DNA of 9,972 bases, from contig JAHEHW010000033.1 of the NCBI GenBank assembly GCA_024639745.1, positions 1-9,972 of the forward strand, in the 5' to 3' direction. This document shows, piece after piece, positions 1 to 6,539 of this stretch (position 1 is its first letter; the number at the start of each line of letters is the position of its first letter). The stretch is from Salaquimonas sp. GTDB taxonomy: Bacteria > Pseudomonadota > Alphaproteobacteria > Rhizobiales > Rhizobiaceae. Position numbers and translations under genes: made by a program. Below the pieces are notes generated by a model. That model had not been told where the DNA came from and ran no database searches. It was given only the letters and a program-made list of their open reading frames with translations.

Positions 1-334
1 CAGGGCCTTTGAAACAAGGCCGCCAATGAATGCGTCATTCGGGTCGTCGTTCATTTCCGTGGTGCGGGCCTTGCACTCTTCCTGACTCACCCCGGCAGGG
101 CAATACTGGTCGCCGAAAGCAAGACCGAATTTTTCCGCCGCCCGTTTCTGGTTGCGAATCTAGACCGCTACTTCCGCCACATCGCGGATCGAGATCGAAA
201 CCAGACGACCAATGCCGTTTTCAGCCGCCTGCGCCTGAAAACGTTACTTGACCTCTGCCAGGATGCGCACCTGAACGGCCCGGCCATCGATAAACCGGGG
301 GTCTATATATTCGATCCTTTAACGGGAAGCGCAT
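1..334 (-). pseudogene. Decayed gene of unknown function, 3' part beyond the window
   Basis: Read on the minus strand, one frame from about 318 down to base 1 gives protein-like sequence: PRFIDGRAVQVRILAEVK, then FQAQAAENGIGRLVSISIRD, then GDQYCPAGVSQEECKART and NDAFIGGLVSKAL, running off the window. It is broken by TAA at 246-244 and TAG at 162-160; each is one C-to-T change from a glutamine codon, and glutamine would read naturally at both places. No start codon exists in this frame after the stop at 321-319. An ATG at 334-332 opens a different frame (MRFPLKDRIYR) that would join the main one if a single base were removed from the G5 run at 297-301. It lies 15 bp after the folD stop on the same strand, so it may once have been co-transcribed with folD. 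I do not recognise the family. The product looks soluble, with two cysteines near residue 75-85. The plus-strand frame here is arginine- and proline-rich and looks like a shadow. Confidence 0.45.
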
Positions 335-349
335 GTGGTGAATGGCGAC

Positions 350-1255
350 TTAATAATGGGGGGGCTCGACACCCGCCTCGCGGCAGGCGGCAGCAAGCGT
401 ATTCGCCATCAGCATGGCAATTGTCATGGGCCCGACGCCGCCTGGCACCGGAGTGATCGACCCGGCGGTTTTAGCGGCTTCCTGATAGTCCACGTCGCCA
501 ACGAGCTTTGTCTTGCCCTCGCCTTTTTCGGGCGCATCGATCCGGTTGATACCGACATCGATCACGCAGGCACCGGGTTTCACCCAATCGCCCTTGATCA
601 TTTCCGGACGACCGACCGCCGCCACAAGGATATCTGCAGTTGCCGCGAGCTCAGGAAGATTCTTGGTGCGGGAATGGGCGACCGTTACCGTTGCGTTGCC
701 GGCGAGCAGCAGATTGAACATGGGCTTGCCGACAATGTTCGAGCGACCGACCACGACCGCGTTCAATCCCGAAAGATCACGGGTGCCGAGCGCACGCTCG
801 ATCAGAACCATCGACCCCGCCGGCGTACAGGGGACGAAGGCTTCGGCGATGGCGCCTGTGCCGAGCTTGCCGACATTGATATAGTGGAAGCCATCGACAT
901 CCTTTTCAGGCGCGATCGCCTGGATGACCTTGTCTTCGTCGATATGGCCAGGCAGCGGCAGCTGAACTAGGATACAGTGAATTTTCGGATCGGCGTTCAG
1001 GGCCTCGACCTGTTTCAGGAGATCGGCTTCACTAGTGTCTTCCGGCATCGTGAAGGTTTCGGAGTGAAATCCGCATTCGGTTGCCTTCTTGCCCTTGGAC
1101 CGGACATAGACCTGGCTTGCCGGGTCCTCTCCGACGATAACGACCGCGATGCCCGGGACAATGCCGGTGGTATCGATCAGGTTGGCAGTCGCCTCTTTCA
1201 CCGTTTCGACGACTTCAGTGGCAACCTGCCTGCCGTCAATAACCTCTGCACTCAT
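350..1255 (-). CDS. folD: Bifunctional methylene-THF dehydrogenase / methenyl-THF cyclohydrolase FolD
   Basis: Cytosolic enzyme that interconverts 5,10-methylene-THF, 5,10-methenyl-THF and 10-formyl-THF using NADP(H), feeding purine and formyl-methionine synthesis. The 301-residue length is normal for the family. Visible signatures are the active-site block [14 protein letters not shown] (residues 50-63; K54 falls where the E. coli catalytic lysine K54 lies), [10 protein letters not shown] (97-106), KDVDGFH (118-124), the dinucleotide-binding segment [13 protein letters not shown] (167-179) and [15 protein letters not shown] (269-283). The ATG at 1255 starts in the usual place ([12 protein letters not shown]), and a GGGAG lies 7 nt upstream, which supports it. 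It stands alone except for the decayed frame just downstream at 1-334. All catalytic motifs are intact, so it should be functional. Function is established for the family; the assignment is near certain. Confidence 0.98.
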   Translation of the reverse strand: MSAEVIDGRQVATEVVETVKEATANLIDTTGIVPGIAVVIVGEDPASQVYVRSKGKKATECGFHSETFTMPEDTSEADLLKQVEALNADPKIHCILVQLPLPGHIDEDKVIQAIAPEKDVDGFHYINVGKLGTGAIAEAFVPCTPAGSMVLIERALGTRDLSGLNAVVVGRSNIVGKPMFNLLLAGNATVTVAHSRTKNLPELAATADILVAAVGRPEMIKGDWVKPGACVIDVGINRIDAPEKGEGKTKLVGDVDYQEAAKTAGSITPVPGGVGPMTIAMLMANTLAAACREAGVEPPHY

Positions 1256-1586
1256 GTCTTCACTCCCGCGTTTTCTGGTCGGCCGGGCGGAACCTAAGTC
1301 AGAAGCCGTTCGGCTATCATCTGAATACGGTCAGATTCTTTCCGGATTTCGCCATTCACCCGTTCGTCGGTCTGACGAAAAAGAAATGCGCGATATCGTC
1401 GCCTGTTAAGGATCGATTTACCATGGCGCCCTAAATTAGGTATGGGAGATGGGAGACTTGTCGGCTCCCGGATACCCTCCCAGAGTAAGGTGTGAGGAGT
1501 ATTGATCGTTCATATGGGCTATCGGACGAACATCGTCTTCACGGCAATGCTCTTCACACCTGTTCCCACCCAGTTGCCAGATTCCT
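1256..1586. other. Intergenic stretch between cysQ 3' end and folD 5' end
   Basis: About 330 bp between two minus-strand genes. I see no protein-like frame; the short frames that cross it extend into cysQ or folD in shadow registers. It must hold the folD promoter and any cysQ terminator, but no convincing -35/-10 pair could be picked by eye. The half nearest cysQ carries nested inverted repeats, listed separately. Confidence 0.6.
1444..1482. repeat. Nested GC-rich inverted repeat downstream of cysQ
   Basis: GGGAG occurs at 1444-1448 and 1451-1455, and CTCCC at 1465-1469 and 1477-1481, so two 5-bp stems nest inside each other around a 9-nt loop. It lies about 105-145 nt past the cysQ stop. 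There is no clear T-run on either side, so it is not a textbook intrinsic terminator, though it could stop or protect the cysQ transcript. Confidence 0.4.
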
Positions 1587-1602
1587 TCAGGCCATCCGAT
1601 AG
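1519..1602. repeat. Long-span inverted repeat over the cysQ stop codon
   Basis: CTATCGGA (1519-1526) is the exact reverse complement of TCCGATAG (1595-1602). Inside it GGCAA (1543-1547) pairs with TTGCC (1574-1578), and TCTTCAC is directly repeated at 1536-1542 and 1551-1557. The cysQ stop (1589-1587) lies inside the outer arms. It may fold as an mRNA 3' structure; chance is not excluded. Confidence 0.25.
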
Positions 1603-2399
1603 TCGACCCCCGGCACACCTGCTATGAACCACGGATTGCGGAAGTCTTTCTTCGCATAAAGCAGCGGCTGACCATCGATTTCCCGAACAAACCCGCCGGC
1701 CGCCTTGAGCACGGCATGACCGGCCGCGGTATCCCACTCCATGGTTGGCCCGAATCGCGGGTAGAGATCGGCTTCGCCAGCAGCCAACAGACAGAATTTC
1801 AGGGAGGATCCCGCGTTACGGGTATCGGCAACGCTGTTTGCCTCGATAAATGCTTTTGTCTCGGGCGAAAGATGCGAACGGCTGGCAACGACCAGCAGGC
1901 CATTATTGTCCGGTTGGCGAACCGAGATTCGCTCGCTCTTGCCAGTTTCGAGCGATTTAACGGAGGCTCCGGCGAAATCGGAGCCGTAAAAACATTTTCC
2001 GAGAGCGGGCGCGCAAACGAGACCGACAACCGGCTCGCGGTCATGCAATAAAGCAATATTGACGGTGAAATCCCCGCGGTTGTGGATAAACTCCTTTGTG
2101 CCGTCGATCGGATCAATCAGAAAGAAATAGCCGCTTTCGACAGAGAGATCATGGGACTGGCTGCGCTCTTCGGTCACAACAGGAATGTCCGGGAAAATTT
2201 CTGACAGCCTGTCGAATAGAAAGGAATCGATCTCAAGATCAGCCTGTGTGAGAGGGCTGTCATCCGACTTGAACTCGACATCCCTCTCCAGATCAATACC
2301 TTCGTAGTGCCGCATAGCGATTTCAGCGGCCTGATCCATCCATCCTCCGCCCTCTTCGCATAGCATCGCGGCAATGTCGGCGGTTGCGCTTTGTTGCAT
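1587..2399 (-). CDS. cysQ: 3'(2'),5'-bisphosphate nucleotidase CysQ
   Basis: Mg-dependent, lithium-sensitive-type phosphatase that hydrolyses PAP to AMP (and PAPS to APS), relieving product inhibition of PAPS-using enzymes and recycling PAPS in sulfate assimilation and sulfation. The protein has 270 residues. Metal-binding signatures are all present: SDDSPLTQAD (45-54), VVTEE (74-78), DPIDGTKEF (96-104) and EWDTAAGHAVL (221-231). The N-terminus is about 20 residues longer than E. coli CysQ; the ATG at 2399 is kept because an AGGA lies 5 nt before it, but an internal Met (residue 12 or 21) cannot be excluded. It is divergent, across 100 bp, from a sulfotransferase-like gene that would make its PAP substrate. 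That pairing suggests, but does not prove, a role in sulfation as well as assimilation; no cysD, cysN or cysH is in view. Confidence 0.96.
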   Translation of the reverse strand: MQQSATADIAAMLCEEGGGWMDQAAEIAMRHYEGIDLERDVEFKSDDSPLTQADLEIDSFLFDRLSEIFPDIPVVTEERSQSHDLSVESGYFFLIDPIDGTKEFIHNRGDFTVNIALLHDREPVVGLVCAPALGKCFYGSDFAGASVKSLETGKSERISVRQPDNNGLLVVASRSHLSPETKAFIEANSVADTRNAGSSLKFCLLAAGEADLYPRFGPTMEWDTAAGHAVLKAAGGFVREIDGQPLLYAKKDFRNPWFIAGVPGVDYRMA

Positions 2400-2486
2400 T
2401 CTTTTCCTGCTTTCGGTTGATCAGGCGCTTTTCGGTCGGGTACACGGTTTGAAAGGTCAAGCCAATACCGGCTCAGCCAAATTTCC

Positions 2487-2491
2487 GGAGG
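2487..2491 (+). promoter_or_regulatory. Ribosome binding site fixing the sulfotransferase-like start
   Basis: GGAGG, 8 nt before the ATG at 2500. The same frame is open back to 2374, but that would overlap the cysQ start and add 42 residues unrelated to the conserved P-loop region, so this site decides for 2500. Confidence 0.8.
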
Positions 2492-2499
2492 ATTGGCGC

Positions 2500-3237
2500 A
2501 TGCTCCACAGTCCGAAGCCAGTGGTCGCAATGTGGTCGGGACCGCGCAACCTTTCGACGGCCATGATGCGCAGCTTCGGAGCGAGGGCAGATTGCTCCGC
2601 CGTGGACGAGCCATTCTACGCCGCCTACCTTCTGGCCACCGGCATCGTTCACCCAATGCGCAAAGAAATCATCAATGCCGGGGAAACCGATCCGGAAACG
2701 GTGGCAGAGACCTGTCTTTCACCGGACTTGAATGGCGTGGAATTCAGCTATCAGAAACATATGACGCAGCACATGATTCCAGGTTTTCCGCTTGAATGGA
2801 TCGCCGATGTCACCAATGTGTTCCTGATCCGGGAACCGGCGCGCGTGCTGGCCAGCTATGCCGCCAAGCGACAGGCGGTCGCTGCCGAAGATATCGGCTT
2901 CCGCCGACAACGGGAACTTTTCGAAATCGCTGGGGAAATGACCGGGCGGAAGCCGTTGGTAATCGATTCCCACGACATTCGTCGTGACCCGGAAACCATG
3001 CTCGTCAAACTCTGCAGCGCAATCGGACTGACATTCGACCCTGCCATGCTTGCCTGGGAGGCCGGACGGAAACCGGAGGACGGCATCTGGGCGGAGCATT
3101 GGTACGACGCCGTCTGGCGGTCAACCGGCTTCGCCGAACCGGAGGCCGAAGCTTTGCCCAAACTCCCCGAGCACTTGCAGCAAATCGCAGACAGCGTCTT
3201 TGAAGACTACGCATTCGTGCGCGAGTTCAAACTCTAA
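2500..3237 (+). CDS. Sulfotransferase-like protein (PAPS-binding P-loop family)
   Basis: Protein of 245 residues that fits the cytosolic sulfotransferase-like fold, which moves a sulfuryl group from PAPS to an acceptor; the acceptor cannot be read from the sequence. The N-terminal nucleotide loop is VVAMWSGPRNLSTAMMRSF (8-26), with SGPRNLST in the place of the 5'-phosphosulfate-binding loop. DEPFYAAYL follows (36-44), then a conserved KHMTQHMIPG (86-95). NVFLIREPARVLASYAAKR (106-124) matches the 3'-phosphate-binding segment (R111, S119 are the candidate contacts). No signal peptide or membrane helix is visible. A separate strong GGAGG fixes the start. It is divergent from cysQ, whose product destroys PAP, the by-product of this reaction, and convergent with a GT2 gene. 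Relatives of this subfamily are often annotated only as sulfotransferase-like, so real catalysis and substrate are uncertain. Confidence 0.82.
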   Translation: MLHSPKPVVAMWSGPRNLSTAMMRSFGARADCSAVDEPFYAAYLLATGIVHPMRKEIINAGETDPETVAETCLSPDLNGVEFSYQKHMTQHMIPGFPLEWIADVTNVFLIREPARVLASYAAKRQAVAAEDIGFRRQRELFEIAGEMTGRKPLVIDSHDIRRDPETMLVKLCSAIGLTFDPAMLAWEAGRKPEDGIWAEHWYDAVWRSTGFAEPEAEALPKLPEHLQQIADSVFEDYAFVREFKL

Positions 3238-3247
3238 GGGTCCTTAG
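3234..3247. repeat. Short palindrome at the sulfotransferase-like stop
   Basis: CTAAGG (3234-3239) and CCTTAG (3242-3247) are perfect arms around GT and include the TAA stop. It lies in the 35-bp gap between convergent genes. The stem is short, not GC-rich, and lacks a T-run, so terminator function is doubtful. Confidence 0.25.
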
Positions 3248-3272
3248 TGAGGCTGGGCTGGAGGTTTGTTCA

Positions 3273-4112
3273 CTATTCGCCTGAAGTTGCGGCAATACCA
3301 TGGGCCGTCCAAACCCCCCTGCTCTTCCGCGTCGCTTCGATAAGGGCAAGATTCTTCGCCCGCACTTCAGCGCTTTTATAACCCCGCGGATGATCGAGAT
3401 GTAGGGACAGTGTCGAATAGCGGATCATTTTCGGCAGGATGCCGGCATGTTCAAGGCGATATCCGAATTCGCGGTCACCTCCCCCATAAAGGATCCGCTC
3501 GTCGAAACCGTTGACCGCCAACGCATCCTTGCGAAAGCATGAAGAATTGTTGCCGTTGAAGGTACGTTTTGCCGGCGTCAGAAAATTCAGCACCGGCGCC
3601 AGAAAAGTGCCTGGTATGACCAATTTCAGCCATTTCAACGAAAATCCGAATCCGTGTCGTCTCAGCCATCCAGCCGTGAAGGCATGGCCGGAACGAATAT
3701 CTGCTTCACCAATCGCGCGGCTCGTTTGCATCGGCAATTTGAGATAGCCCCCAGACAGGTATCGGCCGTCTTCTGCAAGCCTACGATGGGTCGCAACGAG
3801 ATCTGGATGGGGTATGCAATCGCCGTCGGTAAAGATCAGATAATCGCCGGAAGCCTCGGCAATGGCGCGGTTGACGATCTTCCATTTGCGAAAACCATAA
3901 TCGTCATGGCGAACGTGGCGGATTTTGAATTTCTGGCTCGATCCGAAGCGCTTGATCAGCTGCGCCGTTTCCTTGCCGGACCCATCATCTGCTATAACGA
4001 TCTCGAAACTATCGGCGGATTGGCATTCATAACCCCACAAGGTCTTTTCCAGCCAATCTGGAGCATTATAGGTCGAGATGATGATCGAGGTCTGCATGAC
4101 CTTGGTTTGCAT
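3273..4112 (-). CDS. Glycosyltransferase family 2 (GT-A fold), surface polysaccharide type
   Basis: Retains the layout of GT2 enzymes that add sugars to LPS or capsule from nucleotide-sugar donors at the cytoplasmic face of the membrane. In the 279-residue form, TSIIISTYNAPDWLEKTL (8-25) begins the nucleotide-binding fold and IVIADDGSG (38-46) gives the first acidic pair. HDDYGFRKWKIVNRAI (69-84) is the D-x-GFR-x-x-K-x-x-N-x-A block typical of this group, and the DxD metal site is FTDGDCIPHPD (94-104, D96/D98). GNNSSCFRKDALAVNGFDE (187-205) and GGGDREFGYRL (210-220) form the galactosyltransferase-like C-terminal half with the probable catalytic acid. No membrane helix is obvious. The frame is open to a TTG at 4196, but the ATG at 4112 follows AGGAG closely and is preferred; an ATG at 4097 is also possible. 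Donor and acceptor are unknown. It lies downstream of the GT92-type gene on the same strand, about 100 bp away. Confidence 0.9.
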   Translation of the reverse strand: MQTKVMQTSIIISTYNAPDWLEKTLWGYECQSADSFEIVIADDGSGKETAQLIKRFGSSQKFKIRHVRHDDYGFRKWKIVNRAIAEASGDYLIFTDGDCIPHPDLVATHRRLAEDGRYLSGGYLKLPMQTSRAIGEADIRSGHAFTAGWLRRHGFGFSLKWLKLVIPGTFLAPVLNFLTPAKRTFNGNNSSCFRKDALAVNGFDERILYGGGDREFGYRLEHAGILPKMIRYSTLSLHLDHPRGYKSAEVRAKNLALIEATRKSRGVWTAHGIAATSGE

Positions 4113-4211
4113 TCTCTCCTGCGAAAGACAAGCTACATTGTACTTGATGAGATTTTTCGGCTTCGCTTCCAGTGATGGATCTCCAGCATTCGTCAATCAG
4201 GATCTTACCGC

Positions 4212-5108
4212 TTAAGAAGCTTGACGATGGCGTTCACGAAAGTCCGGCAAGGCCGTATCAATTACGGTATCTTTTTCGATTGCAATTGCTCGTCTCATTA
4301 TATGCCCGCCATCAGCGGGGACGTTCCTGTCCTCGTTCTGGCCGCGCGCGATTTTCGCCATAAGGTCCTGATTGGAACGCGTGTAGTAATGGTTGAGCTG
4401 CAAATTTTCGGATGAAATGAAGCGCGGCTGAAGCCTCTTCGAATTTTTTTCAGTAACGCCAGCATCATTCATAGTCACGTCACCGTACTCGTGTGTCTCG
4501 AAGCGATGAACCGAGACCATACTGATTGCGAAGGGGTCAACTATACATTTGAACTGGCAGGTTCCGTCATCCGTAAGTACCTGGCGCTGTCGCTGCAGAA
4601 AATTCGTGCCCACATCACCTTCGGGTCGCTGTATGTGACCACTGCGGCCAAACATGTGCCAGGGCAGGGAAATATTCGGGAAATGATCGAGGGATGCGAG
4701 TCCTTCCTCCAAGGTAAGATGATTTTTGGGCACGATGAATTCATCAGGATCGATGAACGCGAAATGCCGAAACCTGTCTCTGAAATTCAAAATGGCATGG
4801 GCAAATGCCGTCACTTGAGGATGGATCGATTGATTGGATGCTTCGAGCGCGACTTTCATCGTCCACGGAATGATTGAATACTGGTCTGTGCTGAGTTTTT
4901 CACGGATGATCTCAATTGTTTCAGGCGGTGAAGCGTCGTCATAGACGATGAAATAATCGATGCCGAGATCGAGGTTGTGTTCGAGCCATTCTCCCAGAAT
5001 ATCGGTCTCGCCCTTCACGACGAAGGGAATAGCAATGGCCGAACGACCGCCCGGATCTCGTGCCGGTTTGATGTAGAGTTTTTTCAGGTAGCGTTTCTTA
5101 AAAAACAT
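4212..5108 (-). CDS. GT92/DUF23-type glycosyltransferase
   Basis: Belongs by motif to the GT-A glycosyltransferases annotated as family 92 (DUF23) or Glyco_tranf_2_4; bacterial members sit in surface-glycan loci and their sugars are mostly undetermined. The 298-residue form shows AIPFVVKGETDILGEWLEHN (26-45, the K-x-E-x-x-x-x-x-EWL-x-x-x block), LGIDYFIVYDDAS (48-60), the DxD-like FIDPDEFIV (118-126), FKCIVDP (186-192) and QLNHYYTRS (237-245). There is a basic, lysine-rich start (MFFKKRYLKKLYIKP) that could help membrane association. The frame runs back to a TTG at 5159, but the first ATG is at 5108 and the conserved part begins soon after, so 5108 is chosen; no clear ribosome site precedes either, leaving the start uncertain. 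Base composition is uneven: the 60-base line from 4261 is about 47% GC, against about 70% for a sampled folD line. It is probably co-transcribed with the downstream GT2 gene and divergent from the GT-B gene at 5313. Confidence 0.85.
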   Translation of the reverse strand: MFFKKRYLKKLYIKPARDPGGRSAIAIPFVVKGETDILGEWLEHNLDLGIDYFIVYDDASPPETIEIIREKLSTDQYSIIPWTMKVALEASNQSIHPQVTAFAHAILNFRDRFRHFAFIDPDEFIVPKNHLTLEEGLASLDHFPNISLPWHMFGRSGHIQRPEGDVGTNFLQRQRQVLTDDGTCQFKCIVDPFAISMVSVHRFETHEYGDVTMNDAGVTEKNSKRLQPRFISSENLQLNHYYTRSNQDLMAKIARGQNEDRNVPADGGHIMRRAIAIEKDTVIDTALPDFRERHRQAS

Positions 5109-5312
5109 TGCAGCGTGCCGGACCGATCTTCCCTGCTCATGCCGGTTACATAATCTCAACCGGTGTTGATTTGAGTGCGGTGGGACCGCGAAGTTGCATA
5201 CTCTTTGCCGTCACGTGAGGCAAGCGCCGCCCAAGAGATGCTGTACGCGCGCCCTTCATGTCGTTAGAGATAATGATTGGTATCCAAGGCAACGACTGGG
5301 GCGAGGAAGTGG
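5109..5312. promoter_or_regulatory. Divergent promoter region between glycosyltransferase genes
   Basis: A 204-bp region that must drive the minus-strand GT92/GT2 pair and the plus-strand GT-B gene. Two inverted repeats stand out: CCGGTT (5142-5147) with AACCGG (5158-5163), 10 nt apart, and GCGGT (5177-5181) with ACCGC (5185-5189), 3 nt apart. Either could be an operator or an mRNA hairpin. No confident -35/-10 boxes were identified. Confidence 0.4.
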
Positions 5313-6317
5313 ATGACGCGAGCGGCAAGCGAACGGGCAGCGATCGATCTGCGGGCCGGCAGAAATCTCCGCCGGGCAGTTATGATCTCGAACACACTTT
5401 CGGCCATGAGCTTGCCACATGATCTCGTTCTGCCATTTACCAAGTTTGTCAGGCGCGAGGCGCTCGGCAGGCTTGCAATCGACCGGCGTTTCTGCCGCCT
5501 CAGATGGCTCCGTAGCGGTCCGTACCGCATCGTTTTCTCCGATCGGGAGGCAGATGGCGACGAGGCGAAGCATGTCTTGGTGCGTTACGACGCGGAAAAG
5601 GCGCAGCTTGGCAAAGAGAGCGATTTGTTTCTGCCGCTGCTTTTCCATCCGAACTTGCTAACCGGTGACCACTACAGGGAAGCCGAAAATCTCGCCAAAT
5701 CCAAGAGCAGACCCATCGGAATGCTTTTCGCAGGCAATTGCGATCGGGAGACCTATGACAAGGCACGGATCAGACATGAATTCGGATTGATGAACCGCTT
5801 CGATATTTACCAGGCAGTCACTGACCTTCCGGATAAGCACGTATGGATACCCGATAACCGCGATGCCTTGGAGGCCTCCCTTTCCGCCGGCGAACTGCGT
5901 ACGAAACTTGTTTGGATCGACACGAGGCGATTTCGCATTGACCGGTCCGAATGGCTATCAGTGCTGGCCAAGACCCGTTATTTTCTCTGCACCCCCGGTG
6001 TCCATTATCCCTTCTGCCACAATCTGAATGAAGCAATGGCCTGCGGCGCGGTTCCGGTACTTGAATATCCCTATCTCTATCACCCACCGCTTACGGACGG
6101 CTTGGATTGCATCCAGTTTTCAGGCGCTCAAGATCTCTTGGTAAAAATTCGTGAAACTTCAGCGCAAAACCCGGAAGACCATTGGCAAGAGCGAAGCGAG
6201 GCAGCTCGCCACTACCATGAACTGCATTTGAGCCTAGGATGTCTCATTGGGAAACTGAAAGCTTTTCTCGCTGATCACACACGAAACAAACTTTTATGGC
6301 ATATGGCAGGGAAATAG
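5313..6317 (+). CDS. Exostosin/GT-B-like glycosyltransferase, family uncertain
   Basis: Protein of 334 residues with a recognisable C-terminal donor-binding region and an unfamiliar N-terminal half. CTPGVHYPFCHNLNEAMACG (226-245) followed by AVPVLEYPYLYHPPL resembles exostosin (GT47)-like and other GT-B enzymes, where the glutamate of the N-E-A-M segment contacts the nucleotide sugar. The same E-A-M-A-C-G string appears in the GT4 protein two genes on. Upstream are RPIGMLFAGNCDRETYDKAR (133-152), like the start of a Rossmann domain, and KLVWIDTRRFRIDRSEWLSV (198-217). There is no signal peptide, so a cytoplasmic or membrane-peripheral enzyme is likely. The open frame extends to a TTG at 5277; the ATG at 5313 is preferred because of the GAGGAA just before it. 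The short spacing and shared strand suggest it is transcribed with, or just ahead of, the GT4 gene. Sugar specificity cannot be stated. Confidence 0.78.
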   Translation: MTRAASERAAIDLRAGRNLRRAVMISNTLSAMSLPHDLVLPFTKFVRREALGRLAIDRRFCRLRWLRSGPYRIVFSDREADGDEAKHVLVRYDAEKAQLGKESDLFLPLLFHPNLLTGDHYREAENLAKSKSRPIGMLFAGNCDRETYDKARIRHEFGLMNRFDIYQAVTDLPDKHVWIPDNRDALEASLSAGELRTKLVWIDTRRFRIDRSEWLSVLAKTRYFLCTPGVHYPFCHNLNEAMACGAVPVLEYPYLYHPPLTDGLDCIQFSGAQDLLVKIRETSAQNPEDHWQERSEAARHYHELHLSLGCLIGKLKAFLADHTRNKLLWHMAGK

Positions 6318-6376
6318 CGACAGCGGAAGCTTATTCACTTATAAAGCATCATCGCACCGATTAGTCTTCTCCCAAG

Positions 6377-6392
6377 CTTTGCACATGCAAAG
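6377..6392. repeat. Perfect inverted repeat between the GT-B and GT4 genes
   Basis: CTTTGCA (6377-6383) and TGCAAAG (6386-6392) are exact arms 2 nt apart, 60 bp after the GT-B stop and about 150 bp before the GT4 start. No T-run follows on either strand, so it fits a protein-binding operator better than a terminator. The rest of the 222-bp gap shows no gene and no clear promoter. Confidence 0.4.
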
Positions 6393-6539
6393 ACTGGCCT
6401 TGCAGTACGCAATGCATTAGAGACCTCCTGCAACCGTTTACGACACCGCCGAGAATGTCTGAAAATCTTGTTGTTAATGACGGCGAGGGAACCCGACTAA
6501 CATACCCCGTCCGACAACTGAAAACCGACCCAGTACTTC

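Noticed and set aside
335..970. Long plus-strand open frame (211 codons) opposite folD
   Set aside because: It is the complement of folD in another register; the minus strand gives an unmistakable, motif-complete FolD and this frame gives no recognisable protein.
2374..2499. N-terminal extension of the sulfotransferase-like protein
   Set aside because: It would overlap the cysQ start and lacks conserved sequence; GGAGG at 2487-2491 points to the ATG at 2500.
3234..3247. Palindrome CTAAGG-GT-CCTTAG as an intrinsic terminator
   Set aside because: Stem of only six weak pairs with a 2-nt loop and no T-run; listed only as a repeat.
3654..4175. Plus-strand open frame of 173 codons
   Set aside because: Antisense shadow of the GT2 gene, whose DxD and other motifs are intact on the minus strand.
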